Positions 27,064-34,288 of a stretch of DNA of 64,000 nt are shown one piece after another; position 1 is the stretch's first letter; each line of letters opens with the position of its first letter. The stretch comes from Pedobacter steynii. GTDB taxonomy: Bacteria > Bacteroidota > Bacteroidia > Sphingobacteriales > Sphingobacteriaceae. The DNA lies in NCBI RefSeq assembly GCF_900103665.1, contig NZ_FNGY01000008.1, positions 62,001 through 126,000 of the forward strand. Direction: 5' to 3'. Position numbers and translations under genes: made by a program. The notes beneath the pieces were generated by a model. The model was not told where the DNA came from. It did no database searches and saw nothing but the letters and a program-made list of their open reading frames with translations.

Positions 27064-27510
27064 GCTAGTACTGTATGTTTAGATCACTGAGCTTTTGTTG
27101 ATGTGTTGTTGGTTTTGTTAAGAAATTATTAGCTCTGTCTTTAATAATATCTCCCTGGGTTTAGCTTGTTAGGTTTGACAAATTTGTCAAATACAAAAAA
27201 ACTTATCAAATCTAAGATCATAAACACAGAAAACAAAACTTGAGGCCATCCAAGTTTGAATATATTACTTTTTAAAACAAAAATTACAATTTTCTTATAA
27301 TTTCTCTGGGTTTTAGCCTCAGTTAGGTACAAATACTTCACATCAATTGTCAACCAAGTATACAATATTGATACCAAAAAATAAAGTAATTTTTAAAAAG
27401 ACATTATAATTCACCGCTTTAAATTTAAAAAGGAAGGGGTAATGCTCTGATAAATGAGCCTGAATCGGACTGATCTAAAGATTTTGTGTATTTTTGGAAA
27501 AAAAGATTAG
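27064..27510. promoter_or_regulatory. AT-rich intergenic region upstream of spt, with a palindrome and an imperfect direct repeat
   Basis: About 450 bases with no convincing gene. A perfect 18-bp palindrome TTTGACAAATTTGTCAAA lies at 27174-27191, about 110 bases before spt. A related motif (CTGGGTTT-AGC...GTTAGGT) occurs at about 27155-27175 and again at about 27305-27328. These may be regulator sites for spt. A 78-codon minus-strand frame (27141-27377) crosses the region but shows no protein-like features. Confidence 0.4.
27489..27496 (+). promoter_or_regulatory. -7 box for the 114-residue orphan
   Basis: TATTTTTG is an exact TAnnTTTG match, 14 bases before the ATG at 27511. Confidence 0.55.
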
Positions 27511-27855
27511 ATGAGTACTATTAATACGATACCGACGTTCGAGAATTTTACAGAATTTTACCAAAAAGCCGTTGAGCCGCTAAAGCAGGAAAATATTGCT
27601 TACATCAGGTTAGATGGAAAGCTAAAAGGGGGAACAAGAAATGTTTTTGCCTATTTCTGGTATAAAGATAAAAAATGGAGTGTAGCTGCAGATACTTTTA
27701 TTGACAGGTTGAAGATTGCTTTTGAACTTGCCCAGAAAACAGAAGAGCCTTTTGTAATTAAAGCGACCAGAGATCATAAAGGAGAGTCTTTATCCATCAA
27801 AGGACAACCGATCAGAAATAACAAATTCAGTGTATTCAAAGTAGGCGAGCGATAG
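27511..27855 (+). CDS. Small protein of unknown function (114 residues)
   Basis: A soluble, well-formed small protein, MSTINTIPTFENFTEFYQKA onward, with RLDGKLKGGTRNVFAYFWYKDKKWSVAAD, an amphipathic helix FIDRLKIAFELAQK and a lysine-rich C-terminus ending FKVGER. No family is recognised. Coding is supported by its own -7 box upstream, ordinary codon use and a strong terminator 25 bases after the stop. The mix of beta-rich start and one helix suggests a compact domain, possibly nucleic-acid binding. Confidence 0.7.
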   Translation: MSTINTIPTFENFTEFYQKAVEPLKQENIAYIRLDGKLKGGTRNVFAYFWYKDKKWSVAADTFIDRLKIAFELAQKTEEPFVIKATRDHKGESLSIKGQPIRNNKFSVFKVGER

Positions 27856-27880
27856 GCCCGCGAAATAAGCACATAAAAAA

Positions 27881-27909
27881 AGCGATAAGGTATCTTATCG
27901 CTTTTTTTA
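27881..27909. terminator. Bidirectional terminator
   Basis: AGCGATAAG-GTAT-CTTATCGCT with a run of A before and T after. It lies between two convergent genes and can serve both. Confidence 0.92.
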
Positions 27910-27925
27910 TGGAAACAAAGGCGTA

Positions 27926-28570
27926 TTAACCTTCTCTTTTTACATAAGTTTTGTTTCCGTTTTTGTTGATATAATATTTTCCACCACGTGGGCCGGTTAG
28001 AATTTCTTCTCCATTTGGACCTTTCAGACTTCTGTCCACTGTAGGCTTATAATCTTTAGGCGCTACTGTTGAAGCGGCCTCTTTTTTCACCTGGGTTGCT
28101 GTCGTTTTAGTTTCTTTTACTGCCGCTGTTGCTTTTTCCTTATTTGCGTTGTAACGCTTGTCCGGTGTGCCATCTTTTTTAAGCCCCGGGGTAGCCGTTG
28201 CTTTCACTTCTTTTACCGCTTCGTCTTTTTTAGCCACAGCTTTTGTTGCCGCTTTTTTCGGAGCTTCAGCAGCTACATCTTTTGCGTTGGTGTAACGTTT
28301 GTCTGGTGTGCCATCTTTTTTAAGCTTTGTGCCTGCAGATGCTGCCTGGTCTGCTGCTTTCTTAGTATCTGCTTTTGCGGCTTTCTTTGCAGCTGCTGCC
28401 TCTTTTTTGGCTGCCGCAGCTTCTTTTTTCGCATCGGCTGTTGCCTTGCTTGCTTCTTTTTTAACCTTTTGTTTTTGAGTCGCAACGGCTTGTGCAGGCT
28501 GGGCTGTTTGTGCCATACCTAAACTTACACAGAAGCTCAGAATGGTCAGTAATGAAAGTAGTTTTTTCAT
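27926..28570 (-). CDS. Secreted Lys/Ala-rich protein with PBCV basic-adaptor C-terminus
   Basis: 214 residues. A signal peptide (MKKLLSLLTILSFCVSLGMAQ) is followed by a long low-complexity stretch of Ala and Lys (KKEAAAAKKEAAAAKK), then two copies of a KKDGTPDKRY motif joined by more Ala/Lys linker. The C-terminus, LTGPRGGKYYINKNGNKTYVKR, is the short 'PBCV-specific basic adaptor' domain. The composition suggests a positively charged exported protein that could bind DNA, polysaccharide or the cell surface. The function is unknown. Confidence 0.85.
   Translation of the reverse strand: MKKLLSLLTILSFCVSLGMAQTAQPAQAVATQKQKVKKEASKATADAKKEAAAAKKEAAAAKKAAKADTKKAADQAASAGTKLKKDGTPDKRYTNAKDVAAEAPKKAATKAVAKKDEAVKEVKATATPGLKKDGTPDKRYNANKEKATAAVKETKTTATQVKKEAASTVAPKDYKPTVDRSLKGPNGEEILTGPRGGKYYINKNGNKTYVKREG
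28152..28184 (-). repeat. Internal repeat copy 1 of the basic-adaptor gene
   Basis: A 33-base unit that encodes KKDGTPDKRY; it differs from the copy at 28293-28325 at only two positions by my count. It reflects internal duplication in the gene. Confidence 0.8.
28293..28325 (-). repeat. Internal repeat copy 2 of the basic-adaptor gene
   Basis: The second 33-base unit, 141 bases from the first, also encoding KKDGTPDKRY. Confidence 0.8.
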
Positions 28571-28797
28571 GGTTTTCTTTTTTGATACGCTGTTTTATAA
28601 ATTCTTTTTAATCTATTTTCTGTTGGCTTTACAAACATTAAACCAATTTAACATATTAACAGGAAATTTCTACCAAAAAACTAGAATATTTTACAGTAAT
28701 TTTCTTAGTGTCAACGCCGTATAATGCGTTTATCCGTTTCTTGTCGCAGAAAAATTTCTTATCTTGCTATAGATTTAGCTCATTTAAACCTTCAATT

Positions 28798-29649
28798 ATG
28801 GATCAGCGCATTATCAACCTATACGATGAATATACCCATAGCGGCATCAGCAGAAAAGACTTTCTAAAGAAACTTGCCATCCTCACCGGAGGCACAGCAA
28901 TGGCCTTAACCGTACTTCCCCTGCTGGAAAACAATTATGCCGCAGCAGCCGAAACACACGATGAGGCCCTCAGTCTGGAAAACATTACTTATCCCGGAAC
29001 AGAAGGAGAGATGAAGGCTTTCCTGGCAAAGCCAAAAGGGAAAAAACATTTGGGGGCAGTATTGGTGATTCATGAGAACCGGGGGTTAAATCCACATACG
29101 ATAGCGGTCACAAAAAGAGTCGCTGCTGCAGGCTTTTTAGCTTTAGGGGTAGACGCACTGTCTCCTTTTGGGGGCACACCTGCCGATGAAGACAAGGCGA
29201 GAGAACTGATCGGTCAGCTGGATCCGGATAAAAATCTTCAAAACTACCTTAAAGGACTTGATTATTTAAGAAAACATAAAGACGGAAACGGAAAGGCTGG
29301 TTGCGTGGGCTTTTGCTGGGGTGGAGGAATGGCGAATAAGCTGGCAGTAAATGACCCTGAATTACTGGCTGCTGTAGCTTATTACGGGGCACAGGCAAAA
29401 ACCGAAGACGTAGGAAAGATCAAAGCGAATATCCTGTTGCATTATGCCGGACTCGATGAAAGGATCAATGCCGGAATCCCTGCTTATGAAGCCGCATTAA
29501 AACTGCATCACCTCCCATATCAGTTGTTTATATATGAAGGAGTGAACCATGCTTTCAACAACGATACTTCTCCGACAAGGTACAATGAGGCTGCCGCAAA
29601 GCTGGCATGGGGGAGGACGATCGACCTGTTTAAGGCTAAGCTGTCGTAA
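28798..29649 (+). CDS. Dienelactone hydrolase family protein, exported
   Basis: About 283 residues of alpha/beta-hydrolase fold. Catalytic residues are visible: Cys in GCVGFCWGGGMAN, Asp in YAGLDERINAG and His in GVNHAFNNDTS, the Cys-Asp-His triad of dienelactone hydrolases. VIHENRGLNPH is the typical early loop. The N-terminus carries SRKDFLKKLAILTGGTAMAL, a Tat-like signal with RK. A GTG at 28708 would add 30 residues with no family match, so the ATG is preferred; a promoter-like TAGATTTAG lies before it. Its 3' end overlaps the convergent kinase gene by 14 bases. Confidence 0.88.
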   Translation: MDQRIINLYDEYTHSGISRKDFLKKLAILTGGTAMALTVLPLLENNYAAAAETHDEALSLENITYPGTEGEMKAFLAKPKGKKHLGAVLVIHENRGLNPHTIAVTKRVAAAGFLALGVDALSPFGGTPADEDKARELIGQLDPDKNLQNYLKGLDYLRKHKDGNGKAGCVGFCWGGGMANKLAVNDPELLAAVAYYGAQAKTEDVGKIKANILLHYAGLDERINAGIPAYEAALKLHHLPYQLFIYEGVNHAFNNDTSPTRYNEAAAKLAWGRTIDLFKAKLS

Positions 29650-30898
29650 GCGGGATTTCAATGACCACAATTGTTCCGTGTTCAGGTTTCCTCCGGATCT
29701 CCATTTTCCCTTTAAAGTAAGCAATCTTGGAACGGATACTTTCCAGTCCGATGCCCGCTGAGGTTTGGGAAAAGGGAAATTCAATGCCTTTACCATTATC
29801 TTCGACAATAATGTTGACATAATCGCTGTGTTCTACCACTTCCAGGTAAGCATTGCTCGCGCAGGCATGTTTGACAATATTGGTGAGCAGCTCCTGAATG
29901 ATCCGGTAAATGTCGTTTAAAAAAGGAATGGGGTAATGCCCGCAGGACTCGAACCCGATGATGGCATATTCCAATGCTGTTTTTTCGGAAAGGTTGATTT
30001 GGTACACCAGGTCTGTCAACACTTTATTCATGCCATATTTTTGAATGCCCCAGGGGCTAAGGGTATGCCCTAAAGTCCGGATGGCCTGGGCAACATTCTT
30101 CAGCACTTCTTCTGCTTCTTCCAGTTTTTCCTTCGCGCTTTCCTTTACATATCCTTCGCCGGTCAGCACAGAAGAAATCTGCCAGGTGGCGATGGAAAGC
30201 ATGCTGCCGACATCGTCGTGCAGCTGATCTGAAATCTTGCGCCTTTCCTGTTCCTGAGTATCAATAAAGCCCGCAGTGATTTCCTGTTGTTTGATGTTGA
30301 TCGTCCGGAGCAGTTCTTCCCGGTCCAGGCGGTAGCTGTTGAAACGCTGAGCAAGACCAAAAGTTAAAATGATGGCTTGCAATACCAATCCTGTCTGTAT
30401 CCCAAAGGCCGACAGGTAAGTATTGCTGATTTCCAGGCCAAAGAAAACAAGGGGAGCTATGGAAACGAGGTAAAACCAGACCTGTTTATTTCCAGCTTTG
30501 ATTTTCAGGATGAGGCTTGCCAAAATGAAGATACCCGCCAAAATGAGGATACTGGTAAAAACGTATCGATAGCTGTAACCTTTATCTGTAAAGATCCATA
30601 AGCAAATCAGTAGTATATATAAGGTATAATATAGATACAAACGGTCCTTTACCGTGATAAAAAGAAACAGGCCGAAGAGCAGTAATACCATTACCGCACC
30701 GGAAAGAATGCCATTGATCAGGTGATATTTTGCCTGGCTGGCATCGATGCCGGCCGGATGATGGCCAGCACTAATGTTCCGGTCTCCCGGCATAAAAATG
30801 GTTTCCGCTTTAGCAGAATTTACTTTAAATGGGTTCGGATAAGCGAAATTTCCGCCTAAAAACAGGAAAAAGAGGAGCGTGGCCGCGCAAAATTTCAT
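29636..30898 (-). CDS. Membrane sensor histidine kinase (HisKA_3 type)
   Basis: 420 residues. A signal-like N-terminus is followed by several membrane helices (about 60-185), then a coiled linker and the HisKA_3 box RRKISDQLHDDVGSMLS with the phospho-acceptor at about His227. The ATPase domain shows ELLTNIVKHACASNAYLEV (N box) and VEDNGKGI plus GIGLESIRSKI (G boxes). Kinases of this NarL/LuxR-partner class usually work with a LytTR or NarL-type regulator; none is adjacent, so it is an orphan. Only a short exposed segment exists outside the helices, so the signal may be sensed in the membrane. Confidence 0.92.
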   Translation of the reverse strand: MKFCAATLLFFLFLGGNFAYPNPFKVNSAKAETIFMPGDRNISAGHHPAGIDASQAKYHLINGILSGAVMVLLLFGLFLFITVKDRLYLYYTLYILLICLWIFTDKGYSYRYVFTSILILAGIFILASLILKIKAGNKQVWFYLVSIAPLVFFGLEISNTYLSAFGIQTGLVLQAIILTFGLAQRFNSYRLDREELLRTINIKQQEITAGFIDTQEQERRKISDQLHDDVGSMLSIATWQISSVLTGEGYVKESAKEKLEEAEEVLKNVAQAIRTLGHTLSPWGIQKYGMNKVLTDLVYQINLSEKTALEYAIIGFESCGHYPIPFLNDIYRIIQELLTNIVKHACASNAYLEVVEHSDYVNIIVEDNGKGIEFPFSQTSAGIGLESIRSKIAYFKGKMEIRRKPEHGTIVVIEIPLTTA

Positions 30899-30998
30899 AT
30901 ATTTTTCTTGAAATCAGCAACAATTCAAGCGTAAGATTAACCAAAGATTTTAACATAAAAAAGGAATACCATTGTTTTATATCCTTTAAACTACGAAT

Positions 30999-31145
30999 GC
31001 TTCCGATAAGCGCTCTGGAAATCAGGCCAGAGCTTGCCCTCACATAATGAGTGTGTTAAGCGAAAGGAACAAGCCTTTAGAACGACGGAAGGAAAACAAA
31101 GGAATGAATTAAAACAGGCGACGGATTTAAGCCTGATCTTTTTTT
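30999..31145 (+). ncRNA. Candidate structured small RNA with its own terminator
   Basis: Between two divergent genes lies a GC-richer stretch (about 49% against AT-rich flanks) that folds by eye: a closing helix CTTCCG/CGGAAG (31000-31005 with 31086-31091) around three hairpins, GCTCTGG/CCAGAGC (31012-31033), CTCA/TGAG (31039-31051) and AAAGG/CCTTT (31063-31078). A terminator-type hairpin CAGGC...GCCTG plus T-run follows at 31115-31145 on the plus strand, although no coding gene upstream on that strand would need it. No convincing promoter or known RNA family was identified. It could also be a leader or attenuator for the RRM gene downstream. Confidence 0.45.
31115..31145 (+). terminator. Terminator upstream of the RRM promoter
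   Basis: CAGGC, an 11-base loop and GCCTG, then AT and a T-rich tract of seven T. It lies about 90 bases before the RRM promoter and ends whatever is transcribed from the left, which is not a coding gene. Confidence 0.6.
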
Positions 31146-31234
31146 CAAAAAAAAATATCGTAACTGAAACAAAAAAGGCCTGCCGGTTGTTTTGAAGATT
31201 AAATTGATAATTATACTTATAACTGACACTAGCA

Positions 31235-31265
31235 TTGGAATTTAAGCTAAAAATGCTTAACTTTG
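31235..31265 (+). promoter_or_regulatory. Complete Bacteroidota promoter for the RRM gene
   Basis: TTGG at 31235-31238 and TAACTTTG at 31258-31265 are 19 bases apart, the standard -33/-7 layout. The ATG is 19 bases beyond the -7 box. This is the best promoter in the window. Confidence 0.75.
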
Positions 31266-31284
31266 TGCAAATTTTTAAACATTA

Positions 31285-31593
31285 ATGAAGATATTTATTA
31301 CAGGCCTTCCGTTAGAAGTAGGGGAAGATGAATTAACAGCCGTATTTGGTGATTTCGGTCAAGTAAAATCACTTAGGATTATCAAAGATCGCGAGACTGG
31401 TCAAAGTCGTGGTTTTGGTTTTGTGGAAATGCCGGTAGAAGAAGAGGCAAAAGAAGCAATCAAACGCATGAACGGTGGCGATTATAACGGTAACCGAATT
31501 AAAGTTGCTGAAGCTCAGGAAAAACCAGGTACTGGTGGCGCCGGAGGCGGTGGTGGCTTTAAACGCAATAACCGTACAGAGAAAAGCTATTAA
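31285..31593 (+). CDS. RRM-type RNA-binding protein
   Basis: 102 residues: one RNA recognition motif with RNP2 KIFITGLP at the start and RNP1 RGFGFVEM near residue 46, then a glycine-rich tail (GTGGAGGGGGFKRNN) ending in a basic segment. Such small RRM proteins with glycine tails are common in Bacteroidota, where some are global post-transcriptional regulators. A perfect promoter and two terminators frame it as a single-gene unit. The candidate RNA just upstream could be a target or a co-evolved element. Confidence 0.95.
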   Translation: MKIFITGLPLEVGEDELTAVFGDFGQVKSLRIIKDRETGQSRGFGFVEMPVEEEAKEAIKRMNGGDYNGNRIKVAEAQEKPGTGGAGGGGGFKRNNRTEKSY

Positions 31594-31604
31594 TAGCTTT
31601 TTTC
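31582..31604 (+). terminator. Palindrome-terminator overlapping the RRM stop codon
   Basis: A 20-base perfect palindrome, AAAAGCTATT and its complement, followed by T. The stop TAA lies inside it. Confidence 0.6.
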
Positions 31605-31649
31605 TTATTACAGTTCAAGATTCTATTTTTATAGATCAATCCATATAGG

Positions 31650-31687
31650 GCAGCAAATATGACTTATATCATATTTGCTGCTTTTTT
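31650..31687. terminator. Strong terminator between convergent genes
   Basis: A 13-bp stem GCAGCAAATATGA / TCATATTTGCTGC with a 6-base loop and a run of six T on the plus strand. It lies 57 bases after the RRM stop. Confidence 0.9.
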
Positions 31688-31699
31688 ATCTGGATAAAA

Positions 31700-32308
31700 T
31701 CAATTCTGGTTTACCAATGCTGTAACCAGGCTTTTCCACTGTGGATAAGAGAATCCAATCTTAGCACTCCATCCAACCAATACATTTCTGACGTTATTGA
31801 TCAATACCCCACTGTCTGAATTGGGAACTTCATTGCGTCCATGAACTTCTGCATGTACTTCAAGCCCCTTTCTGTAGACTTTAAAGGTAGAAGTAGCTTT
31901 GTCTTTAAAAAAATGTGCCGTCTCGTTATCGGGGTGTAAAGGATTCGCTGCCGGTCTTGCCCGCATCGTAATGGACTGTCCCTGCGCGGATTGTTCTTCC
32001 CTGATCAGTTCTACAACTACCCAGTCAAAACCATCGCCGGTGGTCGTTCCCGGACCGGGTATGTTGATCTTAAAATGATCGCCTTCCATCGCCTCACGCC
32101 GAATTTCCCTGCCGGAAGCATCAGTCAACGTAAATGTTGCCGAGGTGAAGCCACAAAGTTCATCCCAATTGAAAACTTCCAATAGCCGCGTCCTTGCCAA
32201 TGCATAAAATGCCTTTGCTGCTGCTTCGTTTTTAAATGTTGTTTTTTCAAAAACATCCATTTCTGATCCTTCTTCCTGTTTTGGGATATCTTTCTTCATT
32301 TTTACCAT
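31700..32308 (-). CDS. Protein of unknown function (202 residues)
   Basis: A soluble protein. It starts with an acidic, charged segment (KKDIPKQEEGSEMDVFEKT), then AAAKAFYALARTRLLEVFNWDELCG, a run of beta strands (ATFTLTDASGREIRREAMEGDHFKINIPGPG), SITMRARPAANPLHPDNETAHFF, and a tryptophan-containing end (LVGWSAKIGFSYPQWKSL). The body looks like an all-beta plus helix domain with a polar, possibly ligand-binding surface. No family is recognised, and it has no signal peptide. It stands alone between the RRM gene and the hydroxylase gene. Confidence 0.75.
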   Translation of the reverse strand: MVKMKKDIPKQEEGSEMDVFEKTTFKNEAAAKAFYALARTRLLEVFNWDELCGFTSATFTLTDASGREIRREAMEGDHFKINIPGPGTTTGDGFDWVVVELIREEQSAQGQSITMRARPAANPLHPDNETAHFFKDKATSTFKVYRKGLEVHAEVHGRNEVPNSDSGVLINNVRNVLVGWSAKIGFSYPQWKSLVTALVNQN

Positions 32309-32397
32309 TTTTTCTTACAACAGCTCAAGCCTGATTTTGTTTCCTTTGACCCCATCTTGCAGGCTGTATTTATCGCCATTTTTATTAAATTAGTAAA

Positions 32398-33624
32398 ATG
32401 AAAGTAGATTACATTGCTTTATCTGTCCCTGTATTTTTCATCCTGATCGGGATAGAACTGGCCTGGAACTTCTACAGGAAACTGAATTATTACCGGTTTA
32501 ACGATTCCATCGCTAACCTGAGTCAGGGAATCGGGCAACAGCTCACGGGCATTTTCATGAAAACGGCTTTATTCTTTGGCTATAAATACATCTTTGAAAA
32601 CTGGAGGTTGTTCGACCTGCCACAATCCATCTGGATCTGGATCATCCTGTTTATCGGTGTTGATTTTTTCTATTACTGGTTCCACCGGATGAGCCATCAG
32701 GTAAATGCTCTATGGGCAGCGCATATTGTGCACCATCAATCCGAAGAATACAACCTGACTGTCGCCTTAAGGCAGTCCTGGTTTCAGGGCTGGTTTTCCT
32801 GGGTATTCTACCTGCCACTGGCATTTGCAGGTTTCGACCCGATCATGTTCCTGACCCTGAGCTCATTTAATACTTTATATCAGTTCTGGATCCATACCCG
32901 CGCCATTAAAAGTATGGGGCCACTGGAATGGATTTTAAACACGCCTTCCCATCACCGGGTTCACCATGGCTCCAATCCAAAATATATCGACCGCAACCAT
33001 GCCGGAACCCTGATCATCTGGGACCGCATCTTCGGTACCTTCCAGAAGGAAGAAGAAGAGGTCTATTATGGAATTACTACACCACTGGCCAGCTGGAACC
33101 CCATCTGGGCCAATGTCCATTACTGGGACGAATTGTTGAAAACGGCCAGGCAAAGTCCGAGATGGATGGACAAGATCAATGTCTTCCTTAAACCACCGGG
33201 ATGGTTTCCCGCACATTTAGGGGGATTTAAATCTGCTCCTGAGATCGATCCTTTGATTTATAAAAAGTATGATCCGCAGTACCATCAACAGCTGACGGGC
33301 TATGTACTTGTCCAGTTCGTCGTAGGGCTCATTGCAGGTTCAGCCATCCTGTTTTTACACAGCAGCCTTCCTTCACCTGCTTTAATCAGCGGGGCAACCT
33401 TCGTGATCTTAACCTTACTCACCTGTGGTGCCTTGCTGGAAGAAAAGAAATGGAAGGTAAAATTTGAATATGCACGTTTGGTATTGGGGATTTTAATAGT
33501 TTTGCTCCAGGATTTTCCGATCGGTTATCAGGTGATATTTTGTGGCCTGAATCTCTGCTCGGCAGTCTGGTTTTATAACCTTCAAAAAAAGAATGTAGAT
33601 GCTGAAGAAATACCTGAAGTTTAA
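32398..33624 (+). CDS. Sterol-desaturase / fatty-acid-hydroxylase superfamily membrane enzyme
   Basis: 408 residues with N-terminal helices and the eight-histidine di-iron signature spread over three boxes: WFHRMSH (about residue 99), AHIVHHQSEEYN (about 111) and HHRVHHGSNPKYIDRNHAG (about 186). The YNLTVALRQSW and GTLIIWDRIFGTF blocks resemble alkylglycerol monooxygenase (TMEM195/AGMO) more than plain sterol desaturases. AGMO cleaves ether bonds in glycerolipids using oxygen. The stop overlaps the next gene by 26 bases; that gene is a YhhN/lysoplasmalogenase-type protein, which also supports an ether-lipid role. Confidence 0.88.
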   Translation: MKVDYIALSVPVFFILIGIELAWNFYRKLNYYRFNDSIANLSQGIGQQLTGIFMKTALFFGYKYIFENWRLFDLPQSIWIWIILFIGVDFFYYWFHRMSHQVNALWAAHIVHHQSEEYNLTVALRQSWFQGWFSWVFYLPLAFAGFDPIMFLTLSSFNTLYQFWIHTRAIKSMGPLEWILNTPSHHRVHHGSNPKYIDRNHAGTLIIWDRIFGTFQKEEEEVYYGITTPLASWNPIWANVHYWDELLKTARQSPRWMDKINVFLKPPGWFPAHLGGFKSAPEIDPLIYKKYDPQYHQQLTGYVLVQFVVGLIAGSAILFLHSSLPSPALISGATFVILTLLTCGALLEEKKWKVKFEYARLVLGILIVLLQDFPIGYQVIFCGLNLCSAVWFYNLQKKNVDAEEIPEV

Positions 33625-34288
33625 CCTGTTATTTGCGCTGATTTTTATCCTGCAGATCTGCGCAGAATTTAATGAATTGAGTACCCTGAGGTATGTGATT
33701 AAGCCTTGCATCGTACTTTCGCTATTGCTGATGCTCTATACCCAGACCGGGTTGAAAGGAAGGTTTCATAAACGTTTGTTTGCCGGACTGATCTTTGCCC
33801 TGGCCGGGGATGTATTGCTGATGCTGGCCTGGCAGGACCCTTCCTATTTCATGTATGGCCTCGTTGCCTTTTTAACCTGCCATATTTTTTACATCAGTGC
33901 TTTTTACCTGGACTTCCGCTCTGCGCAGGAGCTGGATAAGAAAGGGGCGAGGATCGCGATTATATTGTGTGCGCTCTTTAGCATTACATTTTACTTCTAC
34001 TTACGACCGCATTTAGGTGGAATGAAGCTTCCGGTAATGATCTATACCTTTGTGATCAGCATGATGATGATGATGGCCGCGTTCAGAAATCAACGCGTGA
34101 ATACCCTCAGCTTTAACCTGATCCTTGTTGGTGCCTTATGTTTCCTGTTATCCGATTCTATCCTTGCCTGGAACAAATTTGTGAAGGGCTTTGACTTCGC
34201 AGGAGTATTGATCATGGCGACGTACATGGCGGCACAATACCTGATCACAATGGGTGCTGTGGAAAGGAAACTGCTGAAAAACGATTAG
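33599..34288 (+). CDS. YhhN / TMEM86-like membrane protein (lysoplasmalogenase candidate)
   Basis: 229 residues and about eight helices. Typical YhhN positions are KPCIVLSLLLML, ALAGDVLLML, FLTCHIFYISAF and LCFLLSDSILAWNKF. TMEM86-type members hydrolyse the vinyl-ether bond of lysoplasmalogens. The gene starts inside the last 26 bases of the hydroxylase gene, so both are translated together. Conserved Asp residues in GD(V)LL and SDS(I)L fit the proposed active site. The 3' end overlaps that of convergent pbpC by four bases. Confidence 0.85.
   Translation: MLKKYLKFNLLFALIFILQICAEFNELSTLRYVIKPCIVLSLLLMLYTQTGLKGRFHKRLFAGLIFALAGDVLLMLAWQDPSYFMYGLVAFLTCHIFYISAFYLDFRSAQELDKKGARIAIILCALFSITFYFYLRPHLGGMKLPVMIYTFVISMMMMMAAFRNQRVNTLSFNLILVGALCFLLSDSILAWNKFVKGFDFAGVLIMATYMAAQYLITMGAVERKLLKND

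Noticed and set aside
27141..27377. A 78-codon minus-strand frame upstream of spt
   Set aside because: AT-rich, no domain or signal, and it runs through the candidate regulatory palindrome and repeats; it is probably non-coding.
30999..31145. The candidate RNA as SRP RNA, tmRNA or 6S RNA
   Set aside because: The SRP loop core, the tmRNA ends and tag, and the long 6S hairpin with a central bubble are not visible.
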